From assembly GCA_033002965.1 (NCBI GenBank), contig JAURVB010014165.1:29687-93686 (forward strand): a DNA stretch of 64,000 nucleotides, in the 5' to 3' direction. Position numbers and translations under genes: made by a program. Shown piece by piece: positions 25,068 through 37,464 of this stretch. This stretch comes from Piper betle. Lineage: Eukaryota; Streptophyta; Magnoliopsida; Piperales; Piperaceae. The notes below the pieces were generated by a model. That model did not search any database. It had not been told where the DNA came from and saw nothing but the letters and a program-made list of their open reading frames with translations. Each line of letters starts with the position of its first letter. Within the stretch, counting starts at the first letter, position 1.

Positions 25068-25890
25068 GTAATAACCCAGCCCAAGTATAATTTAAAAGGT
25101 CTATTTTTTAATAGTGGTTAACCGAAGTTAAAGATCTACTATCACTAATAAATTAAATCTTACCTTAGAGGTATTGGATATAAGGCTAATTTTTTAAAGA
25201 TCTTACATTCCACCTACTATGAGAAATTTCACCCTTAGAATCATAATTTTTTGTTATGGTTCGATACAATAGATATTGACCAATACATATCAAAGTTTGC
25301 TACACAATACACTTAAATATATTATGTACAATTTTTTAAACAGTTTTCATAAAATTTTTTTGTCAATTAATAGTTTAAAAATTACGAATAAATAATTAAT
25401 TATTTAAAAAATTTTGAAATCCTAATCTCATGGGTATGTTTACTATAATTAGAAAAGAAATACATTTTATTGTCGATACAACAAAGTATAGAGCTAAATA
25501 TATAGTAATTTTATTTTATAATTCTTTAATTACTTATTTATATGTATTATAGTTAGACATTCTTCGTTGATGAAAACTTATCTAGTAAAATAAATTCTTT
25601 TATTGGAATTCCTTTCCTCGGCTCATGAGGTGTCTAACCCACCATCTATTATGAGATTGGCTCTTATACTAAATGTAAAGAACTGGCTCAAATGTAATCT
25701 AATAGGCTTAGTATAACGACTCGATCTAAAGTGCAAACTAATAGGCATAAGTTATCTCTTTAAAAGTAGTAAACCAAAGTTGAAGATTTATAATTCATTC
25801 CCAATAATAAATCAAATCTTACCCCAATAACTATTAGATTTGAAATTAATTTTAGAGGTGTTACACTTAGCTATTTGTTCAAAAGTAATT
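25068..25890 (-). mobile_element. TRIM-like miniature LTR element
   Basis: Two diverged repeats flank a non-coding centre. The left one begins TGTAATAACCCAGCCC near 25077; the right one begins near 25714 (TATAACGACTCGATC). Both carry the shared GGTTAACCGAAGTTAAAGATCT-type words, with substitutions. Read on the minus strand, the right repeat is followed by TAGTATAAGAGCC, resembling the initiator-Met primer-binding site TGGTATCAGAGC. It is longer and more decayed than the relative at 42519-42981. No coding region is seen. Confidence 0.6.
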
Positions 25891-26614
25891 AAACAAGCAT
25901 AAAGAAAGTCTATGAGTACACCTCAATTAATATATTGAATTTCACTCTGATAGGCCTTAGTTGTAGAACTAATTTTTGGGGATCTTACATGTCTAATGGT
26001 GGTCATTTTACAATGACCATCATAATGTTAGCTCTTGATTTGGGCAGTCAAAATGAAATTCAAAAATAAGTATCGTAAAGAATCAGTAAAGAATCAATAA
26101 TCTATAAATGGTTGTTCACTAAAATAGAAGGAATGAAAATGGAAAGTATATCATATAATAATAGAAAAATCTGATGCACAAAAATTTTATTTTAAGGCCA
26201 ACTATTCAAAGTATGACATTAATAGTTTAAGAAAATAATAATAAGGATAAAGGAAAGGGAAGGAATGAAGAGTCAAATGCAGCAACAAATATCTATTAAT
26301 TGGGGTAGATATAGTACTATTCTTCCATGTGAACATCTGTTAAAGTAAACAATCTCATCGATGAATTTATTGATTTTATGTAAGAAAATATTCAACCATG
26401 TTAGTGTTAATGTTGTGTAATAGACATAAATGTATTCTTACATTTAACACATCTGTGCACATAACGATAAATATATGGTAAATTGATGACATAAAACAAT
26501 TAGTTTCTAATCAAATGCTACGTAGGGAAGTAACAGCAAATACATCGCCCAATGCAGACGCAAAGAAGGATACAATACATGCAGGTACTACAATGGTGAA
26601 TCCCATTTATAACA
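25891..26614. other. AT-rich spacer
   Basis: No gene or element boundary is recognised. Confidence 0.4.
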
Positions 26615-26892
26615 GGGAAAATATTTGAATAACAAAGATATATTATTTTTCCAAGTAACAAAATAATTATGTAACGAAGATAACATTGCATACCTTGTAA
26701 AATAGTAGTCGAATTGAAGAACAAAAAGATCTTTGTAGGAAGAAGCACTTGACACCAACACAAATTAGGCAGCTAGCTGAGACAGGCTCAACAGCGCAAG
26801 GCCAGATATACTGAAACTTCTTTCAAATGGAATCTTTGGATTGATTGTCTTCAAAGTTAATTAGGGTTCGTATTTTATTTTTGCTTTTCACT
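26615..26892. repeat. Left arm of an imperfect inverted repeat
   Basis: The reverse complement of this stretch matches 32792-33026: TTTGAAGACAA.CAA.CCAAA, CAGTATATCTGGCCTTG against GAATATATCTGGACTTG, TGCTTCTTCCTACAA.GATC, and GGTATGCAATGTTAT. Indels separate the matched blocks. The arms flank about 1.3 kb once the copia insertion is removed. Confidence 0.75.
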
Positions 26893-28203
26893 ATTTTGAG
26901 AAGAAAAAATGTTCTTCAGCCATTAGAATAAAAAAGCATCATTTGCATAGCTTAACATTTTGAAACAGGATTGAATCCCCTTCCCTCTTTCATAGAGCTG
27001 AGCTTATTTTCATAGAAGAACACATCTTGGAATATATAATTATTATTATGCTATTTTTTTAATCACGTAAGTTTAACCATATATTAATATTGTTACAATA
27101 CTCCCACATCTTTTAATGATACGTGCAAAGTCTTAAATAAATAAATCTGGGATAGTAAGCCTTCAAGATGGGTGTTCACTGGGGATTGAAGCTCAATCCC
27201 GAATATCCACATTTTTGCCCACCAACCCATTTAGAAAGGGTGAGTATTAGATTAGTACAGATCTTTGTAAGATGTGTGGATTTTTTTATAAATGTTGGTT
27301 CGTAACCCTCTTAAGATGGCTAGTCATTTTAGATTGAAGCGGAAGGACCTATATTTCTTGTCTAGTGTGTTGGATTATCTCTGAAAATAGAGGTCATGAA
27401 AAAATTTCAAGGTTACCGGAGCTCTTCTCTTCCTTTTGCACCTCTGATCTCCCATCCTCGAAAAAATATTGAAAATCCCATTTCCCTTATCAACTTTCAA
27501 TAGCTTAATCTTTCCAACAAAAATTAGATATATCATAATTGATTCAATTGAGAAACATCTTCAATAACAAATTTAAAAGATTATTTTAACATGATGAAGT
27601 GAAAAATACATAGTAGAAAATTAATAAATGAAAAAAGCATGGCCAGCACTTGGGCTAGAGTGGGGTGAGGAAGGCTTCAAATGGTTCTTCTTGCTCCTGA
27701 TCTGATATTGTGTTTAATATTATTATTTTTTGTCTTCTAAAGTATAAATTAATTAAGGACTTTGTGGTGCTTCACCAAAAGAATTCTAATTATTGAGATC
27801 TTCAAACAGTAATATAAAAAGGTGGTATTTGTTCTATAATTTCAGTGAGGGATATCTTAGGTTTGATCTTTCATCAAATCAAATGGGTTGACTGGATGAA
27901 TTCCTCATAGAAAAGGAACCATGCGAAGGGAGAAAATTTTGGAGAAGAAGAATATATACACCCCAAAATGGAAGAAGGGTATGATTGAAAATGAAGAAAA
28001 ATACAAAAGAAAACACCCTGTTAATTATAAGTGATACGCGGCAATATTCATAGTTAGGTTCAATAATAGTTTGCAGCAAACCAAATTAAAGTATGTGGGT
28101 TACCAGTTTAGCATGTTATTATATGTTCCAAGAAGCATTCTCAATCTCAGATAATACTCCAGAATCACATCTTTCAACATGCTAAGCTTGGCATATGATG
28201 CTT
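26893..28203. other. Spacer between the inverted-repeat arms
   Basis: AT-rich with no recognised gene. The minus-strand open frame at 27879-28079 has no family resemblance. The copia element inserted at the right end of this spacer. Confidence 0.4.
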
Positions 28204-28208
28204 GTTTA

Positions 28209-28383
28209 TGTTAATAGTGAATTGTTCGTTGTTGCCCGTGGTTTTTGACTCTCGATTGAAGGAGGGCTTTCCACATTAAATCTATGCTCTTTTGCGGCTT
28301 TGTTTTATTTTATTTCTCAGGTCTTATTTTCATTATTTTTGTTCGCTGTGGTTGATCTCCAATTTTGGGGATTTATCTCAACG
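28209..28383 (+). repeat. 5' LTR of the copia element, internally deleted
   Basis: It starts TGTTAATA and then jumps to GTGAATTGTT, which in the 3' LTR lies 369 bp further in (32584). The terminal CA has become CG. The missing part includes the TATA box present in the 3' LTR, so this LTR should not drive full-length transcription. Confidence 0.88.
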
Positions 28384-28444
28384 ATTGGCGCCATCTGTGG
28401 GAAGTTTGGTCTCATTCAATCGGATCTTGATTTGAGTGGGAGTC

Positions 28445-31400
28445 ATGGTGGATAGTTCCAAGACTGGGAAAATTGAGAAATTTGTTGGAACAAATTATCA
28501 ATGGTGGAGGATGCAGATTGGGGATCATCTATACGAGAATCAACTACATCAACCTGCTTGTAGGTACCAAGCCAGAAGCGATGTCAGCTGAGGAGTGGGC
28601 CTTATTGGATAGGCGAGCCTTAGCCATCGTCCGATTGTGTTTAACACAGTCGGTGGCGTTTAATGTCTCCAAACAGACGACCGTCAAAGGGTTGATGGAG
28701 GCATTAGCTGGTGTTTATGAGAAGTCATTAGCCTCTAACAGGTTATTTTTGTTGAGGAAGCTTGTCTCTTTAAGGATGCCCGAAGGTAAATCTATTGCTA
28801 ATCATTTGAATGATTTCAATAAAATTTGGGCACAACTTGAATTCGTGGAGTTGACTTTTAGTGAAGATATTAAATCTTTAATGTTCATGTGTTCTTTGCC
28901 GTAGAGTTGGGATACGGTAATTACATCTACAAGTAATGCATCAAAAGAAAAACTAAAGTTTGATGAAGTGCTAGGTGCAATCTTGAATCAGGAGATGACG
29001 AAGACACACCGTCTATCTCGGCCACAACTTTGTCGATGGACAAAAACAAGGGCAAAGAAAGAGGAAGAAGTCGAAGTAGAGGTCCTAAGAACCGAGGGCG
29101 CTCTAAATCCAAAGGAAAATTCAAGGGTAAGCCTACTTGTTGGTTTTGTGACAAGGAAGGACATTTAAAGAAGGATTGTCCCGAGCGAGTCAAGAATGTA
29201 GCTAATGTTGTTGATGGTCATGAAGAGAAATTTTGTTTATTTGCTCATGTTGATTACAACATAGATACATGGTATATTAATTCAGATGCTTCATTTCATT
29301 GTACTTCTCACAAAGAATGGTTTTGTGATTCTATCAAGAGTGATTGTGTATATGTAATAATTGGCAATGGTCAGAAGTGCAAAATTGAAGGTAAAGGAGT
29401 AATTCATTTGAAGATGCATAATAAAGGTAAACTTATTCTCAAGGAGGTCAGATATATACCTGAATTAAAGAAAAATCTTATATATGTTAACAAGCTGGAC
29501 CAAGAGGGCTATAGGATCACATTCGAAAACAATCAGTGGAAGATCAGCAAAGGAGCATTGGCGGTGATCAAGGGGAAGGCTGTGGGTACACTTTACCCAT
29601 TGTCTACCAAGGTAGATCAGTTTGTTTCTTTGATAGCTGAGAAGAATGACATGACAACGTTATGGCATAGAAGGCTTGGTCACTTGAGCGAGAGTGGGAT
29701 GAGGATCTTACATTCCAAGAAGGTTTTGACAGATATAATTGATTCTAACTTTGGTTTTTGTGAAGACTGTGTTTCACGTAAACAAAAACGGGTCAGCTTT
29801 ACAAAAGGTGGGCGAGAGATGAAATGCAAAAGGTTGGAGTTGCTTCATACGGATGTTTGGGGACCAGCCCATGATATATCTTTTAGAGGTAATCTTTATT
29901 TTGTTACTTTCATTGATGATTTTAGTAGGAAGACATGGATCTACACTATTAAGAAAAATCAGATGTCTTCAATATTTTCAAGATGTGGAAAGCCCGAGTT
30001 GAGAATGATACAGGTTTAAGACAGAAATGTCTTCTGTCGGATAATAGTGGAGAATATTGCAATAAGGTGTTTGACTCCTATTATGAACAACGGGGAATGA
30101 GAAGGATCAAGACAGTGCCAAGGACACCACAACAGAATGCGGTGGCGGAGAGAATGAACAGGACCATCCTAGAGCGAGCGAGAAGCATGAGGGTTCATGC
30201 TAGACTCCCTTTGCATCTTTGGGGTGCCACAGTGGATACAGCTGTCTACCTAATAAACCGAAGTCCATCAAGCGCCTTAGATGGAAAAATACCGGAAGAG
30301 GTATGGTCTGGTAAGAAAGTTGACTACTCTTTTCTTAAAGTCTATGGTTGTATTGCATATACACATGTTGACAGGGAATCAAGAAAGAAGCTTGATACAA
30401 AGTCCCGCAAATGTGTATTTCTTGGATATGGAGGTGATGAGTATGGTTACCGGATGTGAGATTTCGAGAACAACAAGGTGTTTCGAAGTCGGGATGTTGT
30501 ATTCAATGAAAAGTGCATGTACAAAGACATGAAAAGAAGAAAGAATGAGGAGTCAAAAGAAAAAGAATATATGGAGCTTGATGAGACAGATGAAGAGATG
30601 CCAAGTGCTGAAAATCAAGGATTTGTTCCAAGTGATGAAGAACAATTATCTTCTGAAGAGACCGAACAAGGAGGTGAGTCATAGGCTAATCAACCAAATG
30701 ATGATGAATCAGATTCTGAATATTCTGATGCACAAGTTAAAATTGATGACTCAAAGCCACCACAAGAGATAGTTGTTGCTTCTGAACGAAGGAGGAGCAC
30801 AAGGGTTAGAAAGCCTACTCAGAAATTAAATTTAATTGTACAACATGTTTTGTATACTGATGCAGGAGAACCAGAGTCCTATGATGAAGCCATGAGTGAC
30901 AAAGCTCATCTTAAGTGAGAGTTGGCCATGAAGGATGAGATGTCATCGTTGGAGAAGAATCATACATGGGAGTTGGTGAAGTTGCCACCAAAAAGGAGGG
31001 TTCTACAAAACAAGTGGATCTATCGGCTCAAGTCTGAAGCCGGTGGTGTACAAAGGTACAAGGCAAGACTTGTGGTGAAAGGTTTTGGTCAAAGAGAAGG
31101 GATTGATTTTCATGATATATTTGCACCTATTGTAAAAATGACTTCTATTAGAATTATTTTGAGTATTGTGGATGTAAAGAGGTTGTATTTAGAGCAGCTT
31201 GATGTAAATACATCTTTCCTTCATGGTGATTTGGAGGAAGAGATCTATATGGAACAACCAAAAGGATTTGGGTGAAGCAAAACAACTTCTTGGGATGCAA
31301 ATTTCCCGAGACAAGAAGAACAAGAAGTTGTGGTAATCTCAAGAAGGGTATATGAAGAAAGTTCTTGAGAGATTCAACATGAATGAATCCAAACCGGTGA

Positions 31401-32134
31401 CTACTACTTTGGGTAGTTTCCAATTGTCCGAAGAACAAGGTGCTAAGAGTGAGGAGGATAAAGCTCACATGAAAAAGGTGCCTTATGCTTCAGCTATTGG
31501 AAGTCTTATGTATGCTATGGTGAGTACAAGACTAGATATTGCACATGCAGTGGGAGTAGTGAGCAGATTCATGATGAACCCAGGAAAAGAACACTGGGAG
31601 GCAGTGAAATGGATTTTCAGGTACTTGAAAGGAACTTCTAATTACTGTTTGTGTTTTGGGGGTGATAATATTGATGTGCAAGGTTATGTGGACTCGAACC
31701 ATGCTGGAAATAGAGACAATGGCAGGAGTACATCCGGATACATCTTTACAGTTGGTGGAACCACGGTGAGTTGGGTTTCCAAATTGCAAAAGATAGTTGC
31801 TCTGTCTTCAACTGAGGCTGAATATGTGGCTGCTACAGAAGCTAGCAAGGAATATATTTGGATTAAAACTTTAATGAATGAGTTAGGTTTTAATGGGGTT
31901 GATTGCAGGTTGTACAGTGATAGTCAAAGTGCAATCCATTTAGCCAAGAACTCGGCATTTCATTCTAGGACCAAACATATTCGGTTAAGGTATCATTTTA
32001 TCAGATCTTTGTTAGAAGAACGTAAATTGAAGTTGGAGAAGATAGATGGAAAAAATAATCCGGCGGATATGTTGACTAAACCGGTGGATGGAAAAAAGTT
32101 GAGTTTTTGCTCAACTTTGGTGAACTTGCACTAA
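28445..32134 (+). pseudogene. Copia gag-pol polyprotein, broken
   Basis: Gag starts MVDSSKTGKIEKFVGTNYQ at 28445, shifts frame near 28540, and hits a TAG after MFMCSLP (28902-28904). The zinc knuckle CWFCDKEGHLKKDC is near 29137-29180. The protease region has INSDASFHCTS (about 29278-29310), where the catalytic Gly position appears altered. Integrase runs from about 29660 (HRRLGHLSESG, then DCVSRKQK, LLHTDVWGPA, LLSDNSGEYC, and the Glu in VAERMNRT), with a shift near 30000 and a TGA at 30457-30459. RT begins near 30920 and stops at EQPKGF (about 31270), where it fuses to the DLGEAKQLLGM block, losing the YVDD region. RNase H follows with its acidic residues in GYVDSNHAG, SSTEAEY and YSDSQSA. 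The frame ends at 32134. Confidence 0.9.
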
Positions 32135-32214
32135 CATGCAGGTGGACTCATGCAACGAACAAGTGGAGGAAGAGTTTGGACTGGTGTGTTCCAATCGGAC
32201 TCCAAGTGGGAGAT

Positions 32215-32752
32215 TGTTAATATGTGTAATTGTATTAATGATATGTAGCCCATTGTCACACTCAGAATACTAAAGAAATCTCAGAATATTAATAGAGGTG
32301 GTTGTTAGTTGTTCCATAGAGATTGAAGGGTCTCAAAGCTTCTCTATAAATTGAGCTTCATTTGCCTCATTCTATGAAGGCAAGACAAGCAGAAGAAAAG
32401 ACAAGAAAAAAGAGATAGAGAGAGATATAGAGATAAAAGAAGAGGGAAAAATATTCACGAGTTTATCTTATACGGAGTATTGAGAGAGAGTGAAATCTTG
32501 TAATCTCAATAGTATAGGGTGTGTGAGTAATCTTCTTATACATCTCTATATATATTTGATGACTGTAATCTTTGGTTGAAGTAGTGAATTGTTTGTTGTT
32601 GCATGTGGTTTTTGACTCTCGATTCAAGGAGGGTTTTCCACGTTAAATCTCTGCTCTTTTGTGGTTTTGTTTTATCTTATTTCTCAGGTCTTATTTTCCC
32701 ATTATTTTTGTTAACTGTGGTTGATCTCCAATTTTGGGGATTTTTCTCAACA
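32215..32752 (+). repeat. 3' LTR of the copia element
   Basis: 538 bp, TG at 32215 to CA at 32752. A TATA box (TATAAA, 32345-32350) is followed by a GA-rich leader (about 32370-32450). Confidence 0.92.
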
Positions 32753-32791
32753 GTTTACACTATGGTGGAAGCACATCTGAGTTTCCCAAAA

Positions 32792-33026
32792 AGTGAAAAG
32801 GATGAGGCATTTGCCTGCACAAAAATTCCCTAACTAGCTTTGAAGACAAGCAAACCAAATATTCCATTTTAAAGAAATTCGAATATATCTGGACTTGTGT
32901 TTGTCTCAGCGCAGGGTATAGCTGCCAACTGCTTCTTCCTACAACGATCTTTTCATCTTCAATTCGACTATTGTTTTTGCTAGGTATGCAATGTTATATT
33001 TGAGATATATTCAAATATTTATCCTG
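32792..33026. repeat. Right arm of the imperfect inverted repeat
   Basis: Partner of 26615-26892 in opposite orientation. It begins at AAGTGAAAAG and ends near TTTATCCTG. The small LTR at 33056 lies just outside it. Confidence 0.75.
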
Positions 33027-33055
33027 ATCTTAAACATGAGATATACCACAAAAAT

Positions 33056-33281
33056 TGTTGGGTTTATCCCACATCGGTCGTACAAGTTATTGGTGACATG
33101 TATATAGGCTAATGGAAAGGCCTTATTCTTTGAGTTAGCTTTTGGATTAAGAGAAGCTCGTGATTAAGAGAGGCACATGACACCTATTGCAAGTTTCCTT
33201 TGGTTATTTGAAGTCCTTTTGGGGGCCCAAAGGGCCCAACAATGATTTCGGAGCTTTGGTAGGGCCCGAAAGGGCCCAACA
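33056..33281 (+). mobile_element. 226-bp solo LTR / TRIM LTR, target-site duplication AAAAT
   Basis: It begins TGTTGGGTTTATCCCACATC and ends AAAGGGCCCAACA, with inverted TGTTGGG/CCCAACA ends. AAAAT flanks it at 33051-33055 and 33282-33286. It has an internal TATATAG and a partial internal repeat of the GGGCCCAACA end near 33231. No coding sequence. Confidence 0.85.
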
Positions 33282-33286
33282 AAAAT

Positions 33287-36200
33287 TGCATGTGCGAATT
33301 TTTGTTTGCTTATGCTTTGGGCCACATATTTACATCAGTTACTTCCTACTTAGCATTTGATTGAAAACTGTCTTATGTCTTTAATTTGATCCCACAACTT
33401 GGCTTTGTATATTAACCAAACAATCCCATAAAAACTTAACAACCCCCATCCGTTACCTTTTTCTTCTGCTACCTCAAGTCTTTTAATTCCACACCAAACG
33501 GTGATTGTCCAATTTTATGAAAGAAAATAATAACCAAATACAATCAACTACTTTTCATGGTTATTTAATTTTTTTTTATTATTCATCGTCTGCCTCAAAT
33601 TTTTGTGGCTCCTCTGCCAAAAATTCCCTTTTCATAAACCAGGAGAAGCTTTCTCTAGAGAATAACAGTTATCACTTCACGGCACAAAGTATACACACAC
33701 ACACACAGAATTTTACATGTGAATTAGAGAACAAATTTGTTAGTTAACTAGGAATTCTAGGGTTATTGAACTTGGTAAAATTCACCGGTCAATTTACTTT
33801 TTATATTAGGTTATTGAGGTAGAGGATTCTAAACTTAGAAATTAAGTTCACTTATACATGCATTTAAAACAGACCCATTTACTAACAAAGCCATTCCACT
33901 TAAGCTTGTTAGCTTACATACATGACTGATGATCAGTTGCCATTTTAAAGGTGGTGCCTTCATCACTAAAACCATGCCCAGAGCTCAAACCCATTATTCA
34001 CACCCATTTTACCAATATCCAATGAGAAGTATATTTTCAAAAAATCAAAACAAACATACTACTTTAGGCTCTTATGCTCACATCATTTAGAGTAAAACTT
34101 ACTCTTACCTTATATTAATGACCATACCATTCACAACTATAAACTATACATTGCTCACATATAATTAATATAACAAGCTTCTCGTACACATAATTAAACC
34201 ATTCACCACTATAAACAACATTGCTAATTAACGTAGCAAATTAGTACCAGCCTATCAATTTCAGTCCTACCCATCAATTTAGAAAAACTCACATAACAAT
34301 CAACACGAGAACAAAAATATAGATAAAAGATTCAAATATAATACTCTTATTAATAGAAGAGCCACTTAAAATTGAACTCTGATTTTAAGTAAGACATTCA
34401 GCCACTAAGAATATAATAATAAAAATAATAAATTAAATTATTATTAATACTAGGCAAGAAATCACACAATGTACGACTCATATTACAAATGAACTTTAAT
34501 TGAATAGATAAATTCTTGCAAAATAATAAGATAGGTTATAATAATCTAATAATATATTAGATATTGGTTTTGATTAACTCTAATTTTAGAGATAAGTCAT
34601 AATTCAATGAGAAGATATATTATAATAATTTGATTTATTTTTTATTTTTATTGTCATTTGATTGATCAATTCTCCTACTTTTAATCAGAAGATAGTATTG
34701 AGTTATAGTTTTATTAATAAGAGTCATATCTCCTCATTTAATAAGAATTTATCTCTAGATGAAATTTTATCTCTAACACAATTAAGCACTATAGCACGGT
34801 GCGTACTTGGAGAAGTGAATTTCAGGATGAGAACAATACAACTCAACTTGTATCTCTTAATATGTGGGATTTGTCGTCTTGAAAAAAATATTGTTCTTAG
34901 TAGGTGTAATAACATCTTAACATTTAATTAATCATGAACTATACCTACATAAGAAGTAAGATTGATCATTATCTTTTCTGCTACTAATATTTGTAGGTGC
35001 CGGACATGTTTAGCAGCTAAGAATTAAGTAAAAATATTTATCAACACTTGAAGGAATAAAAAATAAAGAGGGCAAGAAAGAAATCCTAATTATTTTGCTC
35101 TTATGGGTTAAGTTCATAGTTTGAAAACTAGGGATTTAGGCTTAACTCGGCATGCCATAAGGAGTGGTCAACTCGGAATCGATTCCAAGCCGTCTCAAAG
35201 TTATTTGTATTATTTTTTAATTAAGTAAATAAAATGTTATATAAAATAAGCATTTATTGATTTTTTGGAATTTGAAATTAATAAAAATATGATTTATATT
35301 AATTTAAAATATTGATAGCTAAATTACGAGCAAACGAAAATGTTTTAAAGGCTTTTGTTGCTTGACTCGGAGAGAATCGTAAAATTTGACTCAAACGATG
35401 AAGTTGACTCTGAGAGTTTTTAAGTCAAATAAGAGTTTTGAACCTATGCTAAAGTTTGCTTGGCCTTATAATTCACAGTGGTAATCAAGAAGTAGGAGCC
35501 ATTCAAATATGAATTATAACAATCAGATAGCTGTCAGGTCTTTGTAAGACCCAATGAACAAGTAAAATACATATATGAAAGCATTCATTAATTACTAAAC
35601 TATCAAAACTGTCATTAAGGTATTAATGAATTAAATATGTAGGGATTTGCATAAATTTGGTTGAGTCCTACAACTATATTAGTTGTAAGATCTTACAACA
35701 GATTGCCACTCTTCAAAAATATGCATGAAGACACTCAATTAATAGATCACCCATCACCCACCATGAATTGCATATCAAACTTCCCCTTTCCTTCCTCCTT
35801 CCTCTAGACATTGGTAGTTGTGCCTATTGGGTCGGGTAGTTGAGAAACCCGACCCGGCTAAACCCCAATGGTAAGGTTCTAGATAATTAATAATAGGGTT
35901 TGGTCTGAGAGTAATGGGTACCTGATACCTACCTGATTCTTATACTACAATTTTAATTATAAAGATTAGTACCTTATTAACTTTTAAAACTAATATTTAT
36001 GAATTAAATTATCAAATATCCTATTTGTATTTAAAAATATTTTTTCACTTAACTTAACCTTATAAAACATGCATTATTATTATATAGTTTGAGCTTTTTT
36101 TTCCAAGCAAGTAGTTTAAATAGTTAAATGGGTACTCGCTTAATAAATGATTGGGTTTGATTTTCCTTTAATCGGATTTGGTTTTGCCTTAATGGTAAAT

Positions 36201-36529
36201 GGTTGGGTTTAGTTTATAAATTTAGCTTAAATAATGAGTTTGTTTAGTCAATACCTAATCAAACCTGACTTGCACTCCTACACATTGAACCAACACCCTT
36301 CTTCATCTCTAACTTTATCTATTGTTCTATAAAATATAAATGGGCCTCCTACATGGACCTAGGTTATTCTACATATATATCAAGAATGGAGATCGTATAG
36401 AAAATAGTGATGCTATGCCCTACTGAAACATTGATTGACTTATTTAATAAGTCCATGACTTGTGCTTACGTGGTAACTTCATTCGACCAATTAAATAAAT
36501 ATTGGAAAAAAGTATTGGTACAAAAAGTA
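33287..36529. other. AT-rich intergenic region without recognised genes
   Basis: The open frames at 33505-33747 and 34662-34931 show no domain. 34520-34690 resembles 2020-2350, consistent with a dispersed AT-rich repeat. A short CA microsatellite (about 33691-33707) is present. I see no RNA gene. Confidence 0.45.
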
Positions 36530-36532
36530 TTT

Positions 36533-36899
36533 CACTACTAAAAATAAAATGGCTTTTCTCCATTTTTTCTCCACGTCATTTTTAACCATGGAAAAAAAAC
36601 TACAGATTTTTTCTATATTTAGATATATGTGAAGGTAAAATTTGTTGATTTTATAACTTTTGTCCACTCCAAAAATGCTCTTCAATCATAAAACATGCAG
36701 AAAAGTGGTGTGGAGAAAATTTTCTCCCCATTTTTTGGCATGGAGAAAAGTTTTAAAATTGACAACTACTTACCTCTAAAATTTTTGAAATATAGAAATA
36801 AACATACACTTTTTCTCTACGGTAAAAATTGGCATGAAGAAGACTCTTTTCTCCACTACATTTTTTTGAAATGTGGAAAAAACAAATTTTTTTATAGTG
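36533..36899. mobile_element. CACTA-type MITE, 367 bp, target-site duplication TTT
   Basis: The left end is CACTACTAAAAATAAA and the right end TTTTTTTATAGTG, the CACTA...TAGTG termini of En/Spm-type transposons. A 3-bp TTT lies on both sides (36530-36532 and 36900-36902). Subterminal GTGGAGAAAA and TTTTCTCCAC words recur in both orientations, as expected for transposase binding sites. The small frames inside encode nothing recognisable, so it is non-autonomous. Confidence 0.82.
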
Positions 36900-36902
36900 T
36901 TT

Positions 36903-37117
36903 CCCCGTAGAAAAATATTGGATTTTACAAGTGTAGCTAGCAACCTCCCGTCTTTTCTTCCTACCTTGAACTAAGTCATCTTACATATATTAAGTTCTAA
37001 AACATATGAATCTACATAATTTTCAAGCACTATTCATAATATGTACACTCATCCATGATCCATGTAAAATCAGAAATCGTAACATAAAACATAAATTTAA
37101 AAGTTTAACATAACTTT
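36903..37117. other. Spacer between the MITE and the next repeat
   Basis: No feature recognised. Confidence 0.4.
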
Positions 37118-37435
37118 AAAGACCTAGTGTAAGTACAAACTGATAGGCCTAAGTAATATATTCAAAGTGGTTAGCACAATTTTTTTAGAAAATAAGTAAA
37201 TCCGTACTAATATATAAGATCTTATTCCGTTAAGTATTTAATATAGGAACCAACTCAAGTATAATATGATGTCCTTAAGTCAATCTCTTCAAAGTGGTTA
37301 ATCTAAGTTGAAGATCTATATACAACCTACTAATATATTATATCTTACCCCAATGGATATGGAATACGTTCCACTAATTTTATTTCATCTTACAATTCAT
37401 TCATCTTTTAAGAAATTTCATCCTCGATATTCTTT
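37118..37435 (-). repeat. Pair of diverged repeats of the 42519 TRIM family
   Basis: Two copies of the words GGCCTAAGT / TTCAAAGTGGTTA / AAGATCT occur near 37118-37250 and 37258-37390, followed by TTTTAAGAAATTTCATCCTCG, which corresponds to the internal part of the TRIM at 42519. Ends are too decayed to define. Confidence 0.55.
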
Positions 37436-37464
37436 TTCATCCCCCCAAAGCACATAGATGCAAA

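Larger units (their letters stand above)
28209..32752 (+). mobile_element. Tork-type Ty1/copia element with target-site duplication GTTTA
   Basis: The target repeat GTTTA lies at 28204-28208 and 32753-32757. The 5' LTR (28209-28383) is 175 bp because it lacks about 361 bp present in the 538-bp 3' LTR (32215-32752). A purine tract (AAGTGGGAGA) precedes the 3' LTR. Downstream of the 5' LTR, TTGGCGCCATCTGTGGG is the candidate primer-binding site. The polyprotein starts at 28445. Similarity to the TNT1-94 type is judged from gag, integrase and RNase H blocks. The element is non-autonomous: nonsense codons, frameshifts, an RT-core deletion and loss of the 5' U3. Confidence 0.93.

Noticed and set aside
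33287..36529. Hidden gene in the 3.2-kb AT-rich gap
   Set aside because: I read both strands for exon-like blocks and found no family motif or consistent splice-phase pattern.
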